A stretch of DNA of 64,000 nt. Source: Anaeromicrobium sp. GTDB lineage: Bacteria > Bacillota > Clostridia > Peptostreptococcales > Thermotaleaceae. The position numbers and the translations under genes were made by a program. Under the pieces are notes generated by a model, which worked only from the letters and a program-made list of their open reading frames with translations, was not told the origin of the DNA and made no database searches. This document shows positions 57,048 through 64,000 of the stretch, in pieces. The stretch lies in contig NZ_JAOART010000105.1 in assembly GCF_025210435.1 (NCBI RefSeq), positions 1 to 64,000 on the forward strand. Reading direction: 5' to 3'. The first letter of the stretch is position 1. Each line of letters starts with the position of its first letter.

Positions 57048-57410
57048 TTATTTTATACTAAAGCCCATTTTTCTTAAAGAATTTTTTAATTGACGAATCT
57101 TTTCAGGTGTGAATCCATTTTTCTTCACATCCCTAGTTACTTGTAGGTATTCTATACCTATTTTCCTTAATTCTTCTGGAATTTCATTTCCTTCTACTAT
57201 GGTTAATTCTTTGTTGTCTGTTCTTCCTAATATATATTCTGGGGTACAACCTAATGCATCAGCTATTTTTTCTAATGTTTCCTTGTTTGGGATTCTTTGA
57301 CCTCTTTCATAGGAACCATAAGTACTTGATCCTATTCCTATCTTAGCAGCAAGTTCCTTTTGTGATAATTTTATTTCTTGTCTTAGTCCTTTTAACTTAT
57401 CTTTTAGCAT
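57048..57410 (-). CDS. XRE-family transcription regulator
   Basis: About 120 residues from ATG 57410 (AAGGAG seven bases upstream). A helix-turn-helix of the cro/C1 type covers about residues 6-60: LSQKELAAKIGIGSSTYGSY, then IPNKETLEKIADALGCTPEYI. A C-terminal helical tail of about 60 residues may dimerise. It is convergent with the three-gene locus and divergent from the hydrogenase operon, so either may be its target. The sequence does not decide. No prophage genes are nearby. Confidence 0.85.
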   Translation of the reverse strand: MLKDKLKGLRQEIKLSQKELAAKIGIGSSTYGSYERGQRIPNKETLEKIADALGCTPEYILGRTDNKELTIVEGNEIPEELRKIGIEYLQVTRDVKKNGFTPEKIRQLKNSLRKMGFSIK

Positions 57411-57727
57411 TTGTCTACTCCTTACTATCATTATCTATATACTATTATATAATTTTTTTGAATATTTTTCCTTAATTATTTTAAATAAATTATATATATA
57501 TTATTATACTAGTTTTTCTACAAATTTTCTAATAAAGAAATAAATATTTTATTATTTCCTCTTAAATACAATATTAGTGTATTTTTTTGTATATTTAGCT
57601 AAGGTATATGCCTAAAAAAGATTGTTTGTTAATAATCTAATTAATGAAATTTATTTCATTGATTATATGTATATTTACCATATTTTCTACTTAAACTGTG
57701 AATTTTTCACATTATCCCACATTTTTT

Positions 57728-57745
57728 TTGATAATTAATTGTCAA
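57728..57745. promoter_or_regulatory. Possible Rex-like redox operator
   Basis: TTGATAATTAATTGTCAA, a near-palindrome with one mismatch. It shares TTG--AA----TT--CAA with the clostridial Rex consensus TTGTTAANNNNTTAACAA but differs at three positions. It lies 25 bases upstream of the -35 box. Confidence 0.25.
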
Positions 57746-57770
57746 AATAATGTTATGAAAATATCAATTC

Positions 57771-57799
57771 TTGACTCATGGCATTTTCATTGTTACAAT
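57771..57799 (+). promoter_or_regulatory. Predicted promoter of the hydrogenase operon
   Basis: TTGACT, 17 bases, TACAAT. The -10 box lies inside the palindrome CATTGTTACAATG (57788-57800), a possible operator. Confidence 0.65.
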
Positions 57800-57858
57800 G
57801 AATCAAGATTTTCAATTTTCGGAAAATATATTTTTTTGTAGAAAAAGGGGGAAAAACA

Positions 57859-58338
57859 GTGAATTCCAATTATACTCAAATCGATCACATACTTAAAAAA
57901 TTTAACCATGATGAAAAATCGCTAATACACATCTTGCAACATATTCAAGACGAAGTTGAAGGACAATATATTTCAGAAGAAATTGCAGATTATGTAGCTC
58001 ATAAATTAGGTATAAATAAAAATAGAATATATGAGGTTTTAACATTCTTTGCAGCTTTAAATGAAACTAAAAAGGGAAAATACTTAATTCAACTTTGTGA
58101 TAGTAGTGTCTGTAGAATAAAAGATAGCAATAGCATACAAAATGCACTAGAAAATATTTTAAATATTAAAATAGGTGAAACTACAGAGGATAATATGTTT
58201 ACCTTAGAATATACAGCCTGTTTTGGTGCTTGTGATATTTCTCCTGCCATACGCATAAACAAAAAAGTTTATGGAAACCTGACCAAAGATAAGGTTAATA
58301 AAATTATTAATAATTTGAAGGGAGAGTCTTATGAATAG
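57859..58338 (+). CDS. [FeFe]-hydrogenase gamma subunit (NuoE/HydC-like)
   Basis: 159 residues, GTG start with GGGGG seven bases upstream. A thioredoxin-like [2Fe-2S] protein: two pairs of cysteines, in LCDSSVC and CFGACD, match the NuoE/HndA/HydC family. It passes electrons between the flavoprotein and the hydrogenase. It overlaps the next gene by eight bases. Regulation probably follows the redox state, since the gap upstream holds a Rex-like palindrome. Confidence 0.92.
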   Translation: MNSNYTQIDHILKKFNHDEKSLIHILQHIQDEVEGQYISEEIADYVAHKLGINKNRIYEVLTFFAALNETKKGKYLIQLCDSSVCRIKDSNSIQNALENILNIKIGETTEDNMFTLEYTACFGACDISPAIRINKKVYGNLTKDKVNKIINNLKGESYE

Positions 58339-59596
58339 AGTACAAAAGCTTATAACAGAGAACTTTGATAAGTATCATTATAAAAATATAGATGAATATA
58401 TAGAAATAGGAGGCTTTCATGCTTTAAAAAAAGCTATCCACAATGGTGCTGACTATGTTATTTCCCAAATAAAACTGTCTGGATTAAGAGGTCGTGGTGG
58501 TGCAGCTTTCCCCACTTGGAAAAAATGGCATATAGGCCATAATCGTAAAGCTGATAGAAAATTTGTATTTTGTAATGCAGACGAAGGAGAACCAGGAACC
58601 TTTAAAGACAGGGAACTCCTAAAAAAAGACCCTTACAAAATCATAGAAGGTATGACCATATCAGCCTTTGTAAATGGAGCAAATGAAGGCTATATATACA
58701 TTAGAGAAGAATATTCCTATTTACATGATAATTTTAGAGAGGCCATAGAAATAGCTGAAAATCATGGTTATTTAGGAAAAGACATTTTAAATAGTGGCTT
58801 TGACTTTAGTATAAAAGTATTCTCCGGTGCTGGAGCTTACGTATGTGGTGAAAATTCATCCATGATAGAATCTATGGAAGGAAAAGCTGGACGACCTAGG
58901 ATTAAACCCCCACGCATAGGTGAAGTGGGATACCTTAACAAACCTACCCTAGTAAATAACGTGGAAACCCTAGCTTGTGTTACTACCATATTAAAACACG
59001 GTGCTGAAGAATATGCCCGTTATGGAACAGAATCAAGTACAGGCACTAAGATCATAAGTCTTTGTGGAAATATAAAACGACCTGGAGTATATGAAATCCC
59101 CTTTGGCATAACCCTAAAGGAAATAATATATGATGTTGGTGGAGGCGTAGAAAAGGATGGGAAGGTAAAGTTTTTACAACTAGGTGGAGCTTCCGGTGCC
59201 ATATTACCAAGAGATTTATTAGAAACTAAATATTCTTATGAAGATTTAGATGCTAATGGATTCCCTATAGGTTCAGGTTCCATATTAGTAGCAGATGAAA
59301 CTCAAAGTATTGTAAAATTCCTAGAAGCTATTGAAGATTTCTTTTATCATGAATCTTGTGGAAAATGTACACCTTGTCGTGAAGGAAAAAGGCAAATTTC
59401 TAAGATCCTTAGAAAAATATCTGCTGGTGAAGGAACTATGGATGATCTAAATAATATAGAAAAAATAGCTAATGTTATGAAACATGCATCTTTCTGTGGT
59501 TTAGGCCAAACAGCACCTACGGCCCTTTTATCTGCCATAAAATATTTCTCGCCAGAACTATGTAGTAACATAGATGGTATTAGAGTCACTTATTAA
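58331..59596 (+). CDS. [FeFe]-hydrogenase flavoprotein subunit (NuoF/HydB-like)
   Basis: 421 residues. The NAD- and FMN-binding subunit: LRGRGGAAFPTWKKW (NADH loop), NADEGEPGTFKDRELL, and the N3 [4Fe-4S] site SCGKCTPCREGKRQI followed by a distant cysteine in FCGLGQ. It stops soon after N3: there is no N-terminal thioredoxin-like domain and no C-terminal pair of [4Fe-4S] clusters, both of which are present in electron-bifurcating HydB of Thermotoga. A simple NuoF-like form such as this has been linked to NADH-dependent, ferredoxin-independent hydrogenase in Syntrophomonas. The choice between the two modes is inference. Confidence 0.93.
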   Translation: MNRVQKLITENFDKYHYKNIDEYIEIGGFHALKKAIHNGADYVISQIKLSGLRGRGGAAFPTWKKWHIGHNRKADRKFVFCNADEGEPGTFKDRELLKKDPYKIIEGMTISAFVNGANEGYIYIREEYSYLHDNFREAIEIAENHGYLGKDILNSGFDFSIKVFSGAGAYVCGENSSMIESMEGKAGRPRIKPPRIGEVGYLNKPTLVNNVETLACVTTILKHGAEEYARYGTESSTGTKIISLCGNIKRPGVYEIPFGITLKEIIYDVGGGVEKDGKVKFLQLGGASGAILPRDLLETKYSYEDLDANGFPIGSGSILVADETQSIVKFLEAIEDFFYHESCGKCTPCREGKRQISKILRKISAGEGTMDDLNNIEKIANVMKHASFCGLGQTAPTALLSAIKYFSPELCSNIDGIRVTY

Positions 59597-59611
59597 AAAG
59601 GAGGCCTATAG

Positions 59612-61324
59612 ATGGTTAATTTAACTATTGATAATAAAAATGTTATTGTTGAAGAAAATAGCACCATACTAGAAGCAGCAAAAAAATTGCATATACACAT
59701 ACCAACCCTTTGCTACCACCCGGATCAAACAATCAAGGCTAATTGTAGAATTTGTCTTGTTGAAACAGATAATAAAAAACTAGTTCCTGCCTGTTCTACA
59801 AAGGTAAAGGAAGGAATGAACATATTAACTAATTCAAAATTTGTAAGGGAAGCTCAAAGGGGTGTACTAGAGCTCATATTAGCTAATCATAATCAAGATT
59901 GCTTAAAATGCATACGTAATGGTAATTGTGAATTACAAACCCTATGTGAGCGTTTTAATATTTCCCATAACAGTTTGGAAGGAGATGCAGTAGAATCCCA
60001 TCCTATGGATGATTTTAATCCCTCCATAGTTAGAGATTATAGTAAATGTATAAAGTGTGGTAGATGCGTAGAAGTCTGTAGTAGTATACAAAACGTAAAT
60101 GTATTAGCCTGTGCTAATCGTAGTACATCCTATGAAATCCTTCCTAGATTCGATAAAAAATTGCACGAAACCGAATGTGTTTTTTGTGGTCAATGTATAA
60201 AGGTTTGCCCAGTAGGAGCCATTTATGAAAAAGATTCCATTAACAATGTATTAAATGCATTAGATGATCCTAATATGCATGTTATAGTTCAAATTGCTCC
60301 TGCAGTGAGAGTTAGTATCGGAGAAGAATTCAACTTAAATCCTGGAGAAATTACTACTGGAAAGATAGTTTCTAGTCTAAAGAGAATTGGCTTTAACAAA
60401 GTATTTGATACAAACTTCACAGCAGATTTGACTATTATTGAAGAGGGCCATGAATTAATTAATAGAATAGAAAATGGTGGAGTACTACCTATGATTACAT
60501 CTTGTTCTCCTGGATGGATTAATTATGTGGAAACCTTTGCACCTGATTTAATAGATCACCTATCCACTTGTAAATCACCACAACAAATGTTTGGTGCCTT
60601 ATCAAAAACTTATTATTCTCAAAAGACAGGCATACATCCATCCAAAATTTTCACCGTATCCATAATGCCTTGTACTGCTAAGAAATTCGAAGCCAATAGA
60701 AAGGAAATGAATTCCTATGGATATGTTGATGTGGATTCAGTTCTAACAACTAGAGAATTTAGCAAATTAATAAAATCAAAGGGTATTGACTTTAGATATA
60801 TTGAAGATGAACAATTTGATAATCCTTTTGGTATAACCACAGGAGCAGGAGCTATTTTTGGTGCTACTGGTGGAGTTATGGAAGCAGCCCTTAGGTCTGT
60901 ATACGAACTTCTTACTAAAGAATCTTTAAGTAATATAGATTTTAAAGATGTAAGAGGTACTAAGGGACACAAGGAAGCTATTGTTAATATAAATGGTACA
61001 CCTATTAAAGTAGCCGTGGCTCACGGACTTAAGAACGCCAGTGTAATATTAGATGAAATAAGACGGGGAAAATCGGACTATGCCTTTGTTGAAATAATGG
61101 CTTGTCCCGGTGGTTGCATTGGCGGTGGTGGTCAACCTATTAATATAGACCCTAAAATAAACGAGAAAAGAATAGATGCAATTTATGAAGTGGATAAGAA
61201 TATGGAAATTAGAAAATCCCATGAAAATCCAGCTATAAAGGAACTTTATGAAGACTTCCTAGGAGAACCCCTTGGAGAACTTTCCCATAAATTATTGCAT
61301 ACACACTACCATTCTAGATTCTAG
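59612..61324 (+). CDS. [FeFe]-hydrogenase catalytic subunit (HydA/HndD-like)
   Basis: 570 residues. From the N-terminus: a [2Fe-2S] site (CYHPDQTIKANCRICLVE, then a further C), the His-ligated cluster HNQDCLKCIRNGNC, and two [4Fe-4S] sites (CIKCGRCVEVC, CVFCGQCIKVCP). The H-cluster motifs are intact: L1 TSCSPGW with C298, L2 PCTAKK with C354, and L3 ACPGGCIGGGGQP with C498 and C502. The usual L3 VNGGGQP is IGGGGQP here. The small C-terminal subunit-like segment is fused, as in HndD. It is the last gene of the operon. Maturases HydEFG are not in the window. Confidence 0.96.
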   Translation: MVNLTIDNKNVIVEENSTILEAAKKLHIHIPTLCYHPDQTIKANCRICLVETDNKKLVPACSTKVKEGMNILTNSKFVREAQRGVLELILANHNQDCLKCIRNGNCELQTLCERFNISHNSLEGDAVESHPMDDFNPSIVRDYSKCIKCGRCVEVCSSIQNVNVLACANRSTSYEILPRFDKKLHETECVFCGQCIKVCPVGAIYEKDSINNVLNALDDPNMHVIVQIAPAVRVSIGEEFNLNPGEITTGKIVSSLKRIGFNKVFDTNFTADLTIIEEGHELINRIENGGVLPMITSCSPGWINYVETFAPDLIDHLSTCKSPQQMFGALSKTYYSQKTGIHPSKIFTVSIMPCTAKKFEANRKEMNSYGYVDVDSVLTTREFSKLIKSKGIDFRYIEDEQFDNPFGITTGAGAIFGATGGVMEAALRSVYELLTKESLSNIDFKDVRGTKGHKEAIVNINGTPIKVAVAHGLKNASVILDEIRRGKSDYAFVEIMACPGGCIGGGGQPINIDPKINEKRIDAIYEVDKNMEIRKSHENPAIKELYEDFLGEPLGELSHKLLHTHYHSRF

Positions 61325-61353
61325 CTATTTAATCCAAACTCCATTATAAAATG

Positions 61354-61387
61354 AAAAACACCTGTATCAATTGACACAGGTGTTTTT
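61354..61387 (+). terminator. Terminator of the hydrogenase operon
   Basis: AAAAACACCTGT, 10-base loop, ACAGGTGTTTTT. Confidence 0.9.
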
Positions 61388-61390
61388 AAG

Positions 61391-61542
61391 CATATGAAAG
61401 AAATAAACTAGTCAGTTCTCTGAGGGATTTAGATTATTTTCAAGGCATGGTGAGCGAGCATATTAAACATATGCGAGCGATTCCATAACGAAGAAAATAA
61501 TTCAAATAACCAGTGAAATGACTAATTTATTTTTTGAATATG
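61391..61542. repeat. Palindromic repeat family B, copy 2 (152 bp)
   Basis: Inverted relative to copy 1 at 40227-40378, same length, with scattered differences. Both copies sit beside the stop of a minus-strand gene and share the outer TATGCCTTAT. Left and right thirds are imperfect inverted copies. Confidence 0.8.
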
Positions 61543-61549
61543 CCTTATA

Positions 61550-62935
61550 TTATTCTTCTATAGGTGCAAGACTGGCTTGGAAGTGTCTAAGAATTGGTGG
61601 CTCCCATGTGATTTTGTATCCTTTTACTTCACTAGCTCTTTCTTTAATGGCAATTAGTGCATCTGCCATAACATCTATATGGGCTTGAGTATATACACGA
61701 CGTGGAACAGCTAAACGGGTAAACTCAAACTTAGCCTTTAATTGTTCTCCCGTATCTGGATCATTACCTAACATGTAAGAACCTATATCACAGGAACGAA
61801 TTCCAGCTTCCTTATAAAGTTCAATGGCAAGGGCTTGACCTGGAAACTCATTATATGGAATATGCGGAAACATGGATTTAGCATCTACAAATACTCCATG
61901 ACCACCTACTGGTGCTTGATATGCTATACCTGCCTCATCAAGTCTAGCCGCAAGGTATTCCAGTTGTCCAATACGATATCTAAGGTAATTTTCATCTAAT
62001 CCTTCATAAAGACCTATTGCTAAACACTCAAGATCACGGCCTGAAAGACCACCATAGGTAACAAAACCTTCATAGGAGATTGTACGACCTTTACAAGCTT
62101 GATATAATTCTTCATCATCTTTAATACCAAGTAAACCACCCATATTTACAATAGTATCTTTTTTAGCACTCATTGTAAACATATCAGCATAACTAAACAC
62201 TTCTTTAATAATATCCTTTATGGATGTATTCTCATATCCTACTTCACGTTCCTTTATAAAGAATGCATTTTCTGCATAACGGGCAGCATCAATACAAAAT
62301 TTAATACCATATTTTTTACATACTTCTGACGTTTCCCTTACATTTTGAACAGATACGGGCTGACCTCCTGCTGAATTATTTGTTATGGTCATAATAACAA
62401 GGCCAATATTATCTGCTCCATATTCTTTTATTAAAGATTCTAATTTTTCAACGTCCATATTCCCTTTAAATGGTACCCTTTTTGCTGGATCTCCTGCTTC
62501 TGGAACTACACAATCAATAGCCCTTGCACCAGCTAATTCCACATGGGCTCTTGTTGTATCAAAGTGCATATTAGAAATAGAGTATTTTCCCACTCCCATT
62601 AATAGACCAAATAAAACCTTTTCAGCTGCACGGCCCTGATGTACAGGTTGTATATATTTATAACCAAACACATCCTGTGCTGCTTCTACTAGCTTAAAGT
62701 AACTTGATGCACCTGCATAGGCCTCGTCACCTTTCATAACTCCAGCCCACTGTTCTTGACTCATGGCATTTGTTCCACTATCTGTTAATAAATCAATATA
62801 TACATCTTCTCCCCTAAGGTTAAATAGATTATATTTTGCCTCTGCAATTTTCTCTTCTCTTTCTTCTCTAGTAAGGATTTTAATAGTCTCTACCATCTTA
62901 ATCCTAAATGGTTCTGGTATGTATTTTATTCCCAT
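61550..62935 (-). CDS. tnaA: Tryptophanase
   Basis: 461 residues. Beta-eliminating PLP enzyme splitting tryptophan to indole, pyruvate and ammonia. Seen: [46 protein letters not shown], the PLP lysine in [11 protein letters not shown] and [18 protein letters not shown]. Tyrosine phenol-lyase is its close relative; in that enzyme an arginine in the RSMERG stretch contacts the substrate, whereas here the stretch is RSCDIGS, like tryptophanase (RAVEIGS). This supports tryptophanase, though specificity should be tested. GGAGGGG precedes the ATG. No Trp-containing leader peptide is seen upstream. Confidence 0.88.
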   Translation of the reverse strand: MGIKYIPEPFRIKMVETIKILTREEREEKIAEAKYNLFNLRGEDVYIDLLTDSGTNAMSQEQWAGVMKGDEAYAGASSYFKLVEAAQDVFGYKYIQPVHQGRAAEKVLFGLLMGVGKYSISNMHFDTTRAHVELAGARAIDCVVPEAGDPAKRVPFKGNMDVEKLESLIKEYGADNIGLVIMTITNNSAGGQPVSVQNVRETSEVCKKYGIKFCIDAARYAENAFFIKEREVGYENTSIKDIIKEVFSYADMFTMSAKKDTIVNMGGLLGIKDDEELYQACKGRTISYEGFVTYGGLSGRDLECLAIGLYEGLDENYLRYRIGQLEYLAARLDEAGIAYQAPVGGHGVFVDAKSMFPHIPYNEFPGQALAIELYKEAGIRSCDIGSYMLGNDPDTGEQLKAKFEFTRLAVPRRVYTQAHIDVMADALIAIKERASEVKGYKITWEPPILRHFQASLAPIEE

Positions 62936-63025
62936 AATAAACCCCTCCGTTTTTATCTTTGTATTTTTTAATCTAATTACAATGATTTTCTATTGTAATT
63001 AAATTTCCCCTTCTTCCTTGATACA

Positions 63026-63054
63026 ATGTTACCACCCTTATAATTTTCAGTCAA
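63026..63054 (-). promoter_or_regulatory. Predicted promoter of tnaA
   Basis: On the minus strand TTGACT, 17 bases, TAACAT. A leader of about 80 bases follows, with a hairpin (TAATTACAAT/ATTGTAATTA, 62974-63001) of unknown use. Confidence 0.5.
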
Positions 63055-63118
63055 GGTTTTTCATTGAACATTCTTAATCGTTAGAATATTCAATAGGCTC
63101 TTCCCTCTCTCTTAGGAT

Positions 63119-63153
63119 AAAAAAAGAATCCTTATATATAAGGATTCTTTTTT
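63119..63153 (-). terminator. Terminator of the tRNA cluster
   Basis: AAAAAGAATCCTTATA paired with TATAAGGATTCTTTTTT, four bases after the tRNA-Arg CCA end. Confidence 0.9.
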
Positions 63154-63157
63154 ATAT

Positions 63158-63234
63158 TGGTGGGTCATGAGGGACTCGAACCCCCGACGCCTAGATTCGA
63201 AGTCTAGCACTCTATCCAACTGAGCTAATAACCC
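63158..63234 (-). tRNA. tRNA-Arg (anticodon TCG)
   Basis: 77 bases including encoded CCA. Acceptor GGGTTAT/ATGACCC, anticodon stem CTAGA/TCTAG with loop CTTCGAA, T-loop TTCGAGT. Last tRNA of the cluster, separated from tRNA-Gly by repeat A. Confidence 0.95.
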
Positions 63235-63319
63235 ATATATTTGTTTTTCTTATTAATACATAATATTATAAACAAAGAAAAAAGTAAATTCAAGTGTGAA
63301 AAACTATTTCTTGCAATAA

Positions 63320-63543
63320 TTTCCTAAAGTAGGCTCACATAAAGCAAGTTTATACGGTAACTTGCCTACAAGGGAAAATATATTGAAAATTTTTGGAACC
63401 CTGGAACGTCACAACATCCTATGCTATTTGAACATGACACATGTACCTATCTACGAAGATTCTCACTTTCGCTTGTGACAAGGACTTGGGTGGAAAAAAT
63501 TTTCAATATATTTTCCTGAAGTAGGCTCACATAAAGAAAGTTT
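63320..63543. repeat. Dispersed repeat family A, copy 2 (complete)
   Basis: Core 63373-63516 (144 bp) begins and ends with a 22-bp inverted repeat (GGAAAATATATTGAAAATTT and its complement). Inner pairs GTCACAA/TTGTGAC continue the long hairpin. The left flank holds the hairpin GCAAGTT-TATACGGT-AACTTGC and the motif AAGTAGGCTCACATAAAGCA; the right flank repeats the latter. Relative to copy 1 a C/G pair in the outer stem is replaced by T/A on both arms. It lies within the tRNA cluster and has no reading frame of note. Confidence 0.85.
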
Positions 63544-63629
63544 AAAACTAGGAAACCTATAAATCTTTTTTATACATAAAAAAAGCCCTAAGCCAGTATC
63601 CTTAACCAACTCAAGACCTTTTATACATT

Positions 63630-63703
63630 TGGAGCGGATGATGAGAATCGAACTCACATAACCAGCTTGGAAGGCTGGAGTTTTACCACTAAACTACATC
63701 CGC
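63630..63703 (-). tRNA. tRNA-Gly (anticodon TCC)
   Basis: 74 bases including CCA. Acceptor GCGGATG/CATCCGC, anticodon stem CCAGC/GCTGG with loop CTTCCAA. Confidence 0.95.
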
Positions 63704-63726
63704 ATACTTACATTATTAAAATTTAT

Positions 63727-63802
63727 TGGCTGGGGTAGCAGGACTCGAACCTACGCATGCCAGAATCAAAATCTGGTGCCTTACCGACTTGGCCATACCC
63801 CA
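63727..63802 (-). tRNA. tRNA-Gln (anticodon TTG)
   Basis: 76 bases including CCA. Acceptor TGGGGTA/TACCCCA, anticodon stem CCAGA/TCTGG with loop TTTTGAT. Confidence 0.95.
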
Positions 63803-63811
63803 AGGTATTAA

Positions 63812-63888
63812 TGGGGTGGATGATGGGATTTGAACCCACGCATGCAGGAGCCACAATCCTGTGTCTTAACCACTTGACTACACCCACC
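63812..63888 (-). tRNA. tRNA-His (anticodon GTG)
   Basis: 77 bases including the extra G at -1 and CCA. Acceptor GTGGGTG/CATCCAC, anticodon stem CAGGA/TCCTG with loop TTGTGGC; the -1 G faces C73 as required for histidine tRNA. Confidence 0.95.
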
Positions 63889-63924
63889 ATGTTTTACTTA
63901 TTTGGTATTTTTTAATCTATATAA

Positions 63925-64000
63925 TGGCGGGTCCACAGGGATTCGAACCCCGGACACACGGCTTAGAAGGCCGTTGCTCTATCCAACTGAGCTATGAACC
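63925..64000 (-). tRNA. tRNA-Arg (anticodon TCT), one base cut off at window end
   Basis: Anticodon stem ACGGC/GCCGT with loop CTTCTAA. The acceptor 3' strand TGGACCC requires GGGTTCA at the 5' end, of which GGTTCA is in the window; the first G lies at 64001. CCA is encoded. Confidence 0.93.

Larger units (their letters stand above)
57411..57858. other. Regulatory gap between the XRE gene and the hydrogenase operon
   Basis: 448 bp, strongly AT-rich, with no credible gene. It contains a TATAAT for the XRE gene without a clear -35, a palindrome at 57728-57745, and the hydrogenase promoter at 57771-57799. Confidence 0.65.

Noticed and set aside
61550..62935. Tyrosine phenol-lyase instead of tryptophanase
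   Set aside because: The residue stretch that holds the substrate-binding arginine in tyrosine phenol-lyase reads RSCDIGS here, like tryptophanase.
62936..63020. TnaC-like leader peptide upstream of tnaA
   Set aside because: No ATG/GTG frame with a tryptophan codon and ribosome site is present between the predicted transcript start and tnaA.
63463..63657. Minus-strand reading frame of 64 codons in the tRNA cluster
   Set aside because: It runs through repeat A and the end of tRNA-Gly, has no ribosome site and no recognisable protein features.

Overview
The window is AT-rich DNA from a strict anaerobe of the class Clostridia. The evidence is an [FeFe]-hydrogenase operon, a clostridial two-[4Fe-4S] ferredoxin beside a Crp-type regulator, tryptophanase, Gram-positive style pyr regulation with PyrR-like RNA sites, strong AGGAGG ribosome binding sites and many GTG/TTG starts. 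I cannot name a species from the sequence alone.

Layout. 1-163: end of a dispersed repeat (family A). 255-5056: TPR proteins, including a minus-strand cassette of TPR-membrane protein, TPR-AAA+ ATPase and TPR-membrane protein. 5543-15209: the complete de novo UMP operon on the minus strand (pyrB-C-F-K-D-E, then carA-carB), with a leader-peptide attenuator and three similar hairpins that cover ribosome binding sites. 15225-20250: threonine/aspartate family genes, thrB-thrC divergent from hom-lysC. 20299-21516: Y-family polymerase. 21639-37305: a complete type IV pilus operon (pilB, T, C, major pilin, pilD, M, N, O, minor pilins and a large PA14-type surface protein), preceded by a structured leader with its own terminator. 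37581-48706: cell-surface, stress and chemotaxis genes (polysaccharide deacetylase, Crp regulator and ferredoxin, GH26 hydrolase, LUD protein, transglutaminase, Nudix, zinc ribbon, UBA-like protein, YjfB, MCP). 48859-56996: an MBL-fold protein, then a three-gene locus of unknown function. 57048-61324: XRE regulator and a trimeric NAD(P)-linked [FeFe]-hydrogenase. 61550-62935: tryptophanase. 63158-64000: five tRNA genes with a second copy of repeat A.

The best candidate for an undescribed system is 49847-56996. A 1619-residue protein joins an HD phosphohydrolase, HEAT-like repeats, a NadD-like nucleotidyltransferase, a GNAT-like region and a phosphoribosyltransferase. It is followed at once by an LDH/MDH-like protein with a long extra N-terminus and by a double flavodoxin-like protein with a cysteine cluster. 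The set looks like nucleotide or dinucleotide-cofactor chemistry coupled to redox, but no function is known to me.

Other notable points are the pyr leader, the pilB leader, two families of palindromic repeats that sit at gene ends, and inverted repeats that contain stop codons, one of which gives two convergent genes the same C-terminal hexapeptide.
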